Shown piece by piece: positions 53,177 to 61,292 of a stretch of 64,000 bases of DNA. How positions within the stretch are numbered: position 1 is the stretch's first letter; the number at the start of each line of letters is the position of its first letter. Location of the stretch: NCBI GenBank assembly GCA_965284565.1, contig OZ260100.1, positions 3,038,001 through 3,102,000 on the forward strand. The letters are read 5' to 3'. The translations under genes were made by a program, and so were the position numbers. The stretch comes from BRH-c54 sp965284565. Its GTDB lineage: Bacteria; Bacteroidota; Bacteroidia; Flavobacteriales_E; Vicingaceae. The notes under the pieces were generated by a model. That model worked only from the letters and a program-made list of their open reading frames with translations. It was not told where the DNA came from and did no database searches.

Positions 53177-54961
53177 ATGAAACGAATTACAACATATCTA
53201 CTTTTACTCTTGATGTTAACTTTCTCAGGAGTTTTAGCTGTTGCTCAGGATATTAAATTCACTGCTGCAGCAAGCCACTATGATGTTGCTACTGGAGATC
53301 GTTTTAAAATTGAATTTAGAGTAAATGCTAACATAGATAACTTTAAGCCACCCAAAATATCCGATTTTAGAGTACTATCCGGACCAAACCAATCAACCAG
53401 TATGAGTTGGGTAAACGGAAAAACAAGTGCCAACATTTCTTACAGTTATATTTTAATGGCAGTAAATGAGGGTAGTTTTACTATTCCTGCAGCAGAAGTA
53501 ACTATTGATGGTGAAAAATACCAATCAAATACCATAGAAATAAATGTTAGCAAAGGTGCTAATGTTCAAAACAACCCTAATAGTAATAACACTACTATAA
53601 CTAAAGGTTCTGGCGACTTGTTTATTAAATCTAGTGTAAACAAAACCACTGTTTACCAGGGAGAGCATTTAGTGGCGACTTATCAACTTTATACTAAAGT
53701 GAATATTGCTGCTAACGAAATGGTTAAAAATGCAGATTTAAACGGTTTTTGGAGTCAAGAAATTAACATAGGACAAGCCCAATGGACGCAAGAAAAAATT
53801 AACAATGAAGTATGGAATATTGCTACCATCAGAAAAATTGTATTGTTTCCTCAGCGTTCAGGAGAGTTAGAAATAGACCCATTAGAAATGCGTTTTATTA
53901 CTCAAAAGAGAGTAAGTGGCGGACAAAGTATTTTTGATCAGTTTTTTGGTAAAGTGGTAGAAGAAGAACACATCGTTAAAAGTAAATCTATAAAAATAAA
54001 GGTACTTCCTCACCCAGCCCCAAAACCTGATGACTTTGTTAATGCTGTTGGTCAACTAAAAATGACTACCGATGTTTCTACCAATGAAGTTAAAGCTAAT
54101 GAAGCCATAAACATAAAAGTTACTATAAGCGGAATTGGTAACTTGCCATTAATTGATAATCCACAAATTAACTTCCCGAAAGAATTTGAAATTTATGACC
54201 CTAAAATAACCGACAATACCAAAACAAGTAATGCTGGAGTTTCTGGAAGTAAAGAATATAATTATTTAGTTATTCCTCGTTATCAAGGAAATTTCACTAT
54301 AGAACCCATTACTTTCTCCTATTTTAATCCTTCAACTAAAAAGTACGAAACACTAAAATCTAAGCCTATTGTTTTAAAAATTAATAAAGGAGATGGATCT
54401 GGTAACAATGTAACTTACACTGCCGCAGGAAAAGAAGATATTAAAATTCTTGGTGAAGATATCAGGTACATCCATACCGATACTCCACAATTTGTGCTTA
54501 ATGCAAATAACTTGTACAATAGTTGGAGATTTTACGGTCTGCTCCTACTTGCTCCCTTGCTTTTTATAATTGCATTTATTGTAAGAAACAAAAACCGAGC
54601 AGCCATGAGCGATATTGCTAAAGTTAAAAGTAGAAAAGCAGGTAAGTTGGCTGCTAAACTTTTATCTTCTGCTAAGAAAAGCTTGGCAGCAAACGATAAA
54701 AATGCTTTTTATGAAGCTACTTCTAAAGCCTTATTTGGTTACATTAGCGATAAATTAAATATTGCTGTAGCGGATTTAACACAAGAAAATATAAAATCTT
54801 CACTTAGCAATAAAAATGTAGATGAAAACATTATCAACTCATTAATAGAAACCATTGATTTGTGTGATATGGCTCGTTTTGCTCCTGTTCCTGTTTCCGA
54901 ACAAGAAGTTTACGATAAAGCTGAGAACATTATTCAACAAATAGAAAAAGCAATTGCTTAA
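53177..54961 (+). CDS. batD: BatD family protein
   Basis: 594 aa. A signal peptide (MKRITTYLLLLLMLTFSGVL) precedes repeated Ig-like beta domains (ATGDRFKIEFRVNANIDNFK, TSMSWVNGKTSANISYSYIL, NKTTVYQGEHLVATYQLYTK, KANEAINIKVTISGIGNLPL). One membrane helix lies at about 448-466 and a cytoplasmic helical tail with EATSKALFGYISDKL ends the protein. It closes the bat operon and has the tail shared with the short 314-aa protein. Confidence 0.9.
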   Translation: MKRITTYLLLLLMLTFSGVLAVAQDIKFTAAASHYDVATGDRFKIEFRVNANIDNFKPPKISDFRVLSGPNQSTSMSWVNGKTSANISYSYILMAVNEGSFTIPAAEVTIDGEKYQSNTIEINVSKGANVQNNPNSNNTTITKGSGDLFIKSSVNKTTVYQGEHLVATYQLYTKVNIAANEMVKNADLNGFWSQEINIGQAQWTQEKINNEVWNIATIRKIVLFPQRSGELEIDPLEMRFITQKRVSGGQSIFDQFFGKVVEEEHIVKSKSIKIKVLPHPAPKPDDFVNAVGQLKMTTDVSTNEVKANEAINIKVTISGIGNLPLIDNPQINFPKEFEIYDPKITDNTKTSNAGVSGSKEYNYLVIPRYQGNFTIEPITFSYFNPSTKKYETLKSKPIVLKINKGDGSGNNVTYTAAGKEDIKILGEDIRYIHTDTPQFVLNANNLYNSWRFYGLLLLAPLLFIIAFIVRNKNRAAMSDIAKVKSRKAGKLAAKLLSSAKKSLAANDKNAFYEATSKALFGYISDKLNIAVADLTQENIKSSLSNKNVDENIINSLIETIDLCDMARFAPVPVSEQEVYDKAENIIQQIEKAIA

Positions 54962-54982
54962 TACAAACCTTAAAACAAAGCC

Positions 54983-55858
54983 ATGAACTACACTGATAAA
55001 ATGTTTAAAAATGACGAACTAAAAAGTAAAACCATTTTAATTACCGGTGGCGGTACAGGCTTAGGAAAAAGCATGGCAACTTATTTTTTAGAATTGGGTG
55101 CAAACATCATTATTGCATCTCGTAAAGAAGAAGTAATTAATAACACAGTTGATGAGCTAAAAACCTTAACCAAGAAAGACAATATTGTTGGTTACGTTTG
55201 TGATGTAAGAGACTATCTACAAGTTGAAAAAGTAATTAATTTAGGTATCGAAAAGTTTGGTTCCATCAATGGATTGGTCAATAATGCAGCAGGTAATTTT
55301 ATTAGTCCTACGGAAAGATTATCACACAAAGCATTTGATGTGATTACAGACATTGTTTTAAAAGGCAGCTACAATTGTAGTTTGGCTTTAGGAAAATACT
55401 GGATAGCCAACCAAATTAAAGGAAATGTGGTAAATATTGTAACTACCTACAGCTGGACAGGTTCAGGATATGTAGTACCTTCAGCTTGTGCCAAAGCTGG
55501 CGTTTTAGCACTTACTCGTTCTTTAGCATCAGAATGGGCAAAATATGGCATTAAAAATAATGCTATTGCTCCAGGACCATTTCCTACGCAAGGTGCCTTT
55601 AGCCGTTTGTTTCCAGATGCTGTTGCAAAAAGTATAGACCCATTGAAAAGAATTCCACTAAAACGATTTGGCGAACATCAAGAACTAGCTAACTTAGCAG
55701 CTTATTTAATGTCGGATTTTTCTGCTTACATAAATGGCGAAGTAATAACTATAGATGGAGGAGAATGGATATATAATGCAGGAGAATTCAATAGTTTTGA
55801 TGCTATTCCTAATGAAATGTGGGATGAAGTAGAAAAACACGTTAGAGGTAAAAAATAA
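54983..55858 (+). CDS. SDR family oxidoreductase, 2,4-dienoyl-CoA reductase-like
   Basis: 291 aa. Cofactor motif LITGGGTGLGKSMATYFLEL and NNAAGNF are classical SDR. The usual Tyr-x3-Lys is replaced by Ser-x3-Lys (VPSACAKAGVLALTRSLASE), and NAIAPGPFPTQGAFSRLF follows; this pattern matches the 2,4-dienoyl-CoA reductase subgroup, which uses other residues for catalysis. The DUF6913 gene starts directly after its stop. Function in unsaturated fatty acid oxidation is a family-based inference, helped by etfAB elsewhere. Confidence 0.85.
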   Translation: MNYTDKMFKNDELKSKTILITGGGTGLGKSMATYFLELGANIIIASRKEEVINNTVDELKTLTKKDNIVGYVCDVRDYLQVEKVINLGIEKFGSINGLVNNAAGNFISPTERLSHKAFDVITDIVLKGSYNCSLALGKYWIANQIKGNVVNIVTTYSWTGSGYVVPSACAKAGVLALTRSLASEWAKYGIKNNAIAPGPFPTQGAFSRLFPDAVAKSIDPLKRIPLKRFGEHQELANLAAYLMSDFSAYINGEVITIDGGEWIYNAGEFNSFDAIPNEMWDEVEKHVRGKK

Positions 55859-56401
55859 ATGCTAAATAAATTTAAACTCAATATTGCTCAGTTCTTACTT
55901 AATAAGAAGAATAAAAACACTGTAAGAAAAGTTAGGGCTATTGGTTTGGATAAAGCCATAGAAATAGGAATCATCTATGATGCCACTAACAGAATGGAAT
56001 ACGAAGCAGTAAAAAAACTAACCAACTACCTTATTGAAGAAAGAAAAAAAGTGGCTACACTTGGCTACATCAATTCTAAAAAAGGGTCGGAGTTAATGTC
56101 TCCTCACCTACACTATCGTTATTTCGATAACAACAACCTTTCTCGTTTAATGATTCCCAAAGGAAACGAAGTAGATAAATTTATTGCTACTCCTTTTCAA
56201 ATTTTAATTGACCTTACCATGTCCGATTGTTTTCCAAATAAATACATTACCACACTTTCTATTGCACGTTTTAAAGTTGGTGCTTGTGGCGATTACCGTG
56301 ATGAAGCTTGTGATTTAACCATTGCCTTAAAAGAAAATAAATCTATCGACCAGCTTATTTTGCAAATAAAGCATTATTTAAAAATGATTAATGCAAATTA
56401 A
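55859..56401 (+). CDS. DUF6913-type conserved protein
   Basis: 180 aa. The ATG follows the SDR stop with no gap. Sequence such as IGLDKAIEIGIIYDATNRME, KKLTNYLIEERKKVATLGYI and LTMSDCFPNKYITTLSIARF fits a small alpha-beta protein family (I believe DUF6913) conserved in Bacteroidota, with no known function. A short helix-rich C-terminus ends it. No signal peptide or membrane segment. Neighbours suggest only that it may be co-transcribed with the SDR. Confidence 0.7.
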   Translation: MLNKFKLNIAQFLLNKKNKNTVRKVRAIGLDKAIEIGIIYDATNRMEYEAVKKLTNYLIEERKKVATLGYINSKKGSELMSPHLHYRYFDNNNLSRLMIPKGNEVDKFIATPFQILIDLTMSDCFPNKYITTLSIARFKVGACGDYRDEACDLTIALKENKSIDQLILQIKHYLKMINAN

Positions 56402-56480
56402 AAACATTTAAAAATCAAGTTTATTTTTTATACCTTATTTTTGATTTACATAATTCTTATTCCTAAAATATGAAACGACC

Positions 56481-56540
56481 ATGAGTAAAAATTTCCTCAC
56501 ACAGGGAAATGATTATATGAGAGTTCCATATGACCGATAA
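56481..56540 (+). CDS. Possible 19-residue peptide upstream of the 2-hydroxyacid dehydrogenase gene
   Basis: ATG at 56481 opens a frame for MSKNFLTQGNDYMRVPYDR, stopping at 56540. TATTTTTG at 56436-56443 is an exact promoter element upstream, and the frame has ordinary codon use. It lies in the 159-nt gap after the DUF6913 gene and ends 20 nt before the dehydrogenase. It may be a leader peptide or chance. Confidence 0.2.
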   Translation: MSKNFLTQGNDYMRVPYDR

Positions 56541-56560
56541 AAAACAATAAATATCTACAT

Positions 56561-57544
56561 ATGAAAGTATTAGCCTATAGCACGCATGGTTTTGACCAGC
56601 CTTTTTTAGAAGAAGCTGCAAAAAACAAACATGAATTTAGTTTTACAGAAAAGCCACTAAACGAAACAACTGTTGAGATGGCTAATGGCTTTGATGCTGT
56701 CGCTTTATTTTCTAGCGATAATGCTGCTGCAAAAGTTATTGAAAAACTTGCTGAGTACCAAGTTAACTACATTACACTTCGTTCTGTTGGTTACGATCAT
56801 GTTGATTTACAAAAAGCACACGAACTAGGAATAAAAGTAGCCAATGTACCTGAATACTCTCCCTACGCTATTGCAGAACATGGTGTGGCTTTACTTTTGG
56901 CACTCAATCGTAAACTACATAAAGCAGAAAGTCTTATTCAACTGCAAGATTTTAGATTAGACACACTTGTTGGCTTCGACTTAAATAATAAAACTATAGG
57001 CATTATTGGTACTGGAAAAATCGGTTTTGCTTTTGCTAAAATAATGAATGGTTTTGGCTGTAAACTATTAGCTTACGACCCTGTAGAAAGCCCTTCTGCA
57101 GAAGAAATTAATTTGGAATATACCTCTTTAGAAATCCTTTTAAAAAACAGCGATATTGTTTCTCTTAATTGTCCGTTAAATGAAAAAACACATTATCTAT
57201 TAGATAAAAAAGAATTTGCTAGCATGAAAAAAGGCAGTATATTGATTAATACCGCAAGAGGAGCTGTTATTAACACCAACGCACTTATAGAGAGCATAGA
57301 AAACGAACATTTGGGCGGTGCTTGCTTAGATGTGTATGAAAAAGAAAAAGGACTATTCTTTAACAACCATACCAATAGCGTTTTAAAAGACCCTGTTTAT
57401 AGTCGATTACGCTCTTTTCCAAATGTAATTATTACAGGACATCAGGCATTTTTAACCCGAGAAGCCCTTATTGGTATTGCCGAGACTACTATTGCTAATT
57501 TAAGTAATTGGGAAAGCAATGGTTCTAGCGAAAACGACCTTTAA
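56561..57544 (+). CDS. D-isomer specific 2-hydroxyacid dehydrogenase
   Basis: 327 aa. NAD-binding motif TIGIIGTGKIGFAFAKIMNG, catalytic arginine in NTARGAVINTNALIE, the glutamate region GACLDVYEKEKGLFFNNHTN and the histidine in ITGHQAFLTREALIGIAET fit fermentative D-lactate dehydrogenase (LdhA-like) proteins; LFFNNHTN with the C-terminal layout favours that subgroup. Substrate not proven. SelO starts 11 nt after its stop. Confidence 0.88.
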   Translation: MKVLAYSTHGFDQPFLEEAAKNKHEFSFTEKPLNETTVEMANGFDAVALFSSDNAAAKVIEKLAEYQVNYITLRSVGYDHVDLQKAHELGIKVANVPEYSPYAIAEHGVALLLALNRKLHKAESLIQLQDFRLDTLVGFDLNNKTIGIIGTGKIGFAFAKIMNGFGCKLLAYDPVESPSAEEINLEYTSLEILLKNSDIVSLNCPLNEKTHYLLDKKEFASMKKGSILINTARGAVINTNALIESIENEHLGGACLDVYEKEKGLFFNNHTNSVLKDPVYSRLRSFPNVIITGHQAFLTREALIGIAETTIANLSNWESNGSSENDL

Positions 57545-57555
57545 ACAGTAAACTT

Positions 57556-59022
57556 ATGACCAAACAAAACCACATCGGTTGGAATTTTAAAAATTCCTAT
57601 ACTCAGCTTTCAGAAAAATTGTTTGCTAAACAACTACCTGCTACTGTTCCAAACCCTAAAATGGTTTGTTTTAATGATGAACTTGCTAAAACGCTTGGTT
57701 TAGATTTTTCTGCTGTTAGTGAAAACGAAAAAGCTCAATTATTTTCAGGAAACCATTTGCCTATTGGAGTAGCACCTATTGCTCAGGCTTATGCAGGGCA
57801 TCAATTTGGGCATTTTACCATGCTGGGGGATGGCAGAGCCATACTTTTAGGGGAACACCTCTCTCCTAACAATAAACTGTTCGATATTCAACTAAAAGGC
57901 TCAGGACAGACTGCTTATTCTCGTAGAGGCGATGGTAAAGCTACACTTCGCTCTATGTTAAGAGAGTTTTTAATAAGTGAGGCCATGCATCATTTGGGAG
58001 TTCCTACATCTAGAAGTTTATCGGTAGTAAGTACAGGTGAAAAAGTATATCGTGAGGAAGTGCACGAAGGAGCTGTGCTTGCTCGTGTAATGTCGAGTCA
58101 TATTAGAGTAGGGTCTTTTGAATATATCAGTAATTTTTTAGATGTTACTACTTTGCAAGAGTTTACCCATTATGTTATTCAACGCCATTATCCTGAATTG
58201 GCTAAAAACACCAATCCGCCTTTAGCATTGCTTAAAACTGTAATGAACAAACAAATTGATTTAGTAATAAATTGGTTGAGAATAGGATTTATACATGGCG
58301 TAATGAATACCGATAATATGTCTATTGCTGGAGAAACGTTTGATTATGGTCCGTGTGCTTTTATGAACAACTACCATCCCGATACTGTTTTTAGTTCTAT
58401 AGATGTACAAGGCAGATATGCTTTTGGCAAACAACCGGGAATAGTACAGTGGAACTTAGTTTGCTTAGCAGAAGCTTTAATTCCTTTGATAGATAAAGAT
58501 GCAGAAGAAGCCGTAAAAATGGCTCAAGAGGTTATTAATAGTTTTCCTGCTATCTACAAAGAAAAATGGTGGCAAATGAATGGACTTAAATTAGGGTTTA
58601 CAAGCATTTCCGACAATGAAAAACAACTAATAGAAGACTTATTAACTTGGATGCAAAACAACCAAGCAGACTACACTAACACTTATTTAGCAATTGCTAA
58701 TTACCACCAACAAACAGATGAAAAATATACTGCCCCCGATTTTGCCCAATGGTACCAACGTTGGGCAAAATTATTGGCTACAAATAACATTAACCAAAAT
58801 GCAGCCCTTAAAACCATGCAGCAGCACAACCCTGAATTCATACCTCGCAACCATTTGGTAGAAAAAGCGTTGGATGATGCTTGCCATCAACAAAATTTCA
58901 CATTGTTTAATGAAATGCTAAACGCAGGTAAAACCCCTTATAAAAAGCAAGCTGACTACCAACATTTACAAACACCTCCCCCTCATGGTGATGAAGGTTA
59001 TAAGACTTTTTGTGGGACTTAA
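57556..59022 (+). CDS. selO: Protein adenylyltransferase SelO (YdiU/UPF0061)
   Basis: 488 aa. A pseudokinase-fold enzyme that transfers AMP to proteins. Signatures: LGDGRAILLGEHLSP, QLKGSGQTAYSRRGDGKATL, RSMLREFLISEAMHHLGVPT, ARVMSSHIRVGSFEYISNF, GFIHGVMNTDNMSIAGETFD and YGPCAFMNNYHPD. The protein ends in TFCGT; that cysteine near the end takes the place of selenocysteine in eukaryotic homologues. Its stop overlaps the convergent regulator by 4 nt. Confidence 0.93.
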   Translation: MTKQNHIGWNFKNSYTQLSEKLFAKQLPATVPNPKMVCFNDELAKTLGLDFSAVSENEKAQLFSGNHLPIGVAPIAQAYAGHQFGHFTMLGDGRAILLGEHLSPNNKLFDIQLKGSGQTAYSRRGDGKATLRSMLREFLISEAMHHLGVPTSRSLSVVSTGEKVYREEVHEGAVLARVMSSHIRVGSFEYISNFLDVTTLQEFTHYVIQRHYPELAKNTNPPLALLKTVMNKQIDLVINWLRIGFIHGVMNTDNMSIAGETFDYGPCAFMNNYHPDTVFSSIDVQGRYAFGKQPGIVQWNLVCLAEALIPLIDKDAEEAVKMAQEVINSFPAIYKEKWWQMNGLKLGFTSISDNEKQLIEDLLTWMQNNQADYTNTYLAIANYHQQTDEKYTAPDFAQWYQRWAKLLATNNINQNAALKTMQQHNPEFIPRNHLVEKALDDACHQQNFTLFNEMLNAGKTPYKKQADYQHLQTPPPHGDEGYKTFCGT

Positions 59023-59891
59023 TTCAATACTATTCTGTATCCTACGCCACGTATGTTTACAATTTTTAAATTAGCATCTGCTTCTAACTTTTTACGGAGT
59101 TTAGAAATAAAAACATCTAAAGTTCTTCCTAAATAATCTCCTTCATCTTCCCAAACTATTTGTAAAATATGTTCTCTACTTACCGTTTGGTTAACATTAG
59201 TGTAAAGTAAATCCAACAAACTTGCTTCTTTACTCGATAGCTCCTCGCTTTTCCCTTTATAAAAAAGTTTCATTCCTTTTTTATCAAATTGGTATTCTCC
59301 TATTTGAATCCATTCAGAGTTTATAACATCTGAATTTTTTCTTATTTTCCAATACCACACTCCTCCTATTAGCAATAATCCAATAACAATAATATAAACA
59401 AATGAGAAATTGGTTGACGCTATGTTTTTCTGAGCTAAAACGGGTGGGTTTTCTTCCTCTAGAATAGTAACATAAACTTTATAACAATCTTTAGGTAATG
59501 GACGAGCTTTACATGGAACCAGACTCTCATCTTTTTTGCTACTAATTTCAAAGCTATGCACTGCTTCATTGGTAGAACATTTTTCTGTTTCAAGAATGAA
59601 ACTACCTAATATTTTTGTTTTTTCAGCTACTTTAAAAGCTGCTATAGATAAAAAATCAGGTTCAAAACCAAATTCATTTTCAAATTGAATCAAATATCTC
59701 CCTTGATGTTTTTCTATAGGCATAACACGAGAAGTACTATCTCCAACCTGAAGCAAAAATTCATCTCCTATCATTCGTATGGCTACTTTTACACTTTGCT
59801 CTCTCACATCAGCACCTGTCTGTTTTAATGATACTAACAAAACTACCAAAGCCACACTTCCAATGTATTTACCTATTCTTTTTAATTGCAT
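59019..59891 (-). CDS. Membrane-anchored winged-helix regulator with C-terminal DNA-binding domain
   Basis: 290 aa. An N-terminal hydrophobic segment (GSVALVVLLVSL, about 11-22) acts as signal or first anchor; a periplasmic domain of about 140 residues with CSTNEAVHSFEIS and CKARPLPKDCYKV cysteines follows; one membrane helix at about 167-187 (FSFVYIIVIGLLLIGGVWYW); then an OmpR/PhoB-type winged helix (ELSSKEASLLDLLYTNVNQT, REHILQIVWEDE, LDVFISKLRKKLEAD, NIRGVGYRI) in the cytoplasm. ToxR and CadC have the opposite order. It is divergent from the lipoprotein gene at 60034. Confidence 0.85.
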   Translation of the reverse strand: MQLKRIGKYIGSVALVVLLVSLKQTGADVREQSVKVAIRMIGDEFLLQVGDSTSRVMPIEKHQGRYLIQFENEFGFEPDFLSIAAFKVAEKTKILGSFILETEKCSTNEAVHSFEISSKKDESLVPCKARPLPKDCYKVYVTILEEENPPVLAQKNIASTNFSFVYIIVIGLLLIGGVWYWKIRKNSDVINSEWIQIGEYQFDKKGMKLFYKGKSEELSSKEASLLDLLYTNVNQTVSREHILQIVWEDEGDYLGRTLDVFISKLRKKLEADANLKIVNIRGVGYRIVLN

Positions 59892-59933
59892 ATTGCAAAT
59901 CTACTGCATAATGTTGTGTAAAATAAAATAGCA

Positions 59934-59970
59934 TTACATAAAATTACCTTTGTTTTACATTAATTTACAT
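59934..59970. promoter_or_regulatory. Phased TTACAT repeats between divergent regulator and lipoprotein genes
   Basis: TTACAT occurs at 59934-59939, 59955-59960 and 59965-59970, spaced 21 and 10 nt, that is on one face of the helix. The last two lie in tandem as TTTACATT copies. OmpR-family winged helices bind such direct repeats. TACCTTTG at 59945-59952, a candidate promoter element, sits among them. Confidence 0.45.
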
Positions 59971-60033
59971 TTCTTAACACTCTTCAGCATAGAGCAGATG
60001 TACTTTTATCAAATAATCATAAAACATAATATC

Positions 60034-60918
60034 ATGAAAAAATTATTTGTAAGTACTTTCTTAATAGCTATGGTTGGATGTACAACTGCTGAAAATAAGC
60101 CAGCCCAAGAAAAACAAAAAGATGAAACTACAAAAAAAACTACTCACAAATATGGTGGTTGGTATTGTCCCGATAATTTAAATGGATTTCCGGCAGTAGA
60201 TTTAAAAGATTGGAAGAATGTTCCGGTAATAAACGGAAGACTCCCAACAGAAGAAGAAGCAAAAAGTGAAAAGTCACTTATTTTTGTTGATACAAAAGCA
60301 TATCCTGATGCCAAAGCAATGGACATAAAATTACCTAAGCTTGCCAAATATTACAATGATTATAGTAAGAAAACAGAAGTTATAATTGTAATACAAGCTA
60401 TTGAAGTAGAAAAAGATTCAATTGTAGGTTTTCGTTATTTAAATGGCGGAAATGGAAGTGCTCACTATAAGGATGTAACATTTATTTCTGAAAATGAAGT
60501 AGCTACTATTTCAGATGCTCAATTTGTAAGCTTTAATATTGCCATAAATGCCTCAGATGATAAAGTTTGGGAAGTAATGACTCAATCAAAATTTACAAGC
60601 AAGTTACAACCCTTATTTGACATCAAAGATTATTTAAATAAAGATTGGAAAACCAAATCAAACATCAACTATAATTATACTAGTCTAAAAAACATGACAA
60701 GCGAATATGCTAATAAGCTCTTTGGCTGTTGGTATGTTCAAAATGATTATTTAATAGACAATGTAGGTTATGTAGAAAAATTTCTTCTTTTAAGAAGTGA
60801 AGAAGCCAACCAAACCGAATTAAAAATTGTTTGTGGTCCTTTTAAGGATGATTTTGAAGCACAGCAGTTTGTTTTACATCAATGGGCAGAAAAAGTAAAA
60901 GAATTAAGTGAAGAGTAA
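60034..60918 (+). CDS. Lipoprotein with SRPBCC-like C-terminal region
   Basis: 294 aa from the ATG at 60034; a longer frame from 59950 lacks a sensible N-terminus. The lipobox is AMVGCTTAE, so cysteine 17 or so should be lipidated. A charged linker (NKPAQEKQKDETTKKTTHK) leads to a globular region; FVSFNIAINASDDKVWEVMT resembles the start of an SRPBCC ligand-binding fold, and FGCWYVQNDYLIDNVGYVEK follows. Function unknown. It is divergent from the membrane-anchored regulator, a likely controller. Confidence 0.75.
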   Translation: MKKLFVSTFLIAMVGCTTAENKPAQEKQKDETTKKTTHKYGGWYCPDNLNGFPAVDLKDWKNVPVINGRLPTEEEAKSEKSLIFVDTKAYPDAKAMDIKLPKLAKYYNDYSKKTEVIIVIQAIEVEKDSIVGFRYLNGGNGSAHYKDVTFISENEVATISDAQFVSFNIAINASDDKVWEVMTQSKFTSKLQPLFDIKDYLNKDWKTKSNINYNYTSLKNMTSEYANKLFGCWYVQNDYLIDNVGYVEKFLLLRSEEANQTELKIVCGPFKDDFEAQQFVLHQWAEKVKELSEE

Positions 60919-60937
60919 AAGCCTAGTCTAGGGTAGT

Positions 60938-61003
60938 GTCATATCGAACGAAATTTTACAAGCTAAGGAACAAAGCTTAGTAAAATGAAGCTAGAGATAT
61001 CTT
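60938..61003. repeat. Bacteroidota-type intergenic repeat
   Basis: Begins GTCATATCGAACGAA and ends GAGATATCTT, with an internal imperfect hairpin built from TTTTACAAGCTAAG and CTTAGTAAAA. It resembles the dispersed GTCATTTCGAACGAA...GAGAAATCT repeats of this phylum. Confidence 0.55.
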
Positions 61004-61239
61004 GTTAATTGGGAGTAGAGATTTTAAATAAAATGCAGCAGTCTATAAATAAGAAGATATATTGATAGTCTATTTTTTATATATTTGGAGAAAATAAGTC
61101 TGACTGATTTTATGATTTTAAACAACTTAAATATGAACACATCACCTTCTAATAATTAATTTTCAACATCAAAAACTTATAATGCTAAAAATAAAATAGG
61201 TTGATTTAAATAGATTTAATATTTTTGGAAAAAGATATA

Positions 61240-61273
61240 ATGCGGATAAACGTACTGGTACGTTTATCCGCAT
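61240..61273. repeat. Perfect palindrome with 16-bp arms, adjoining GTTGTAC
   Basis: ATGCGGATAAACGTAC (61240-61255) and GTACGTTTATCCGCAT (61258-61273) pair perfectly around TG. GTTGTAC at 61274-61280 follows directly. The ATG at 61272 overlaps the right arm. No T-run follows. It could be a cassette junction, a protein-binding site or a mobile-element end. Confidence 0.6.
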
Positions 61274-61292
61274 GTTGTACTTAATAATTAAT

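Larger units (their letters stand above)
60919..61292. other. 374-nt gene-free region with repeats and promoter-like elements
   Basis: Holds a GTCATATCGAACGAA-type intergenic repeat (60938-61003), TATATTTG at 61080-61087, TATTTTTG at 61220-61227 and a 16-bp-arm palindrome at 61240-61273. No convincing coding sequence or RNA gene was seen on either strand. Confidence 0.5.

Noticed and set aside
59950..60033. Longer start for the lipoprotein
   Set aside because: The extra 28 residues precede a clear lipoprotein signal peptide and overlap the regulatory repeats.
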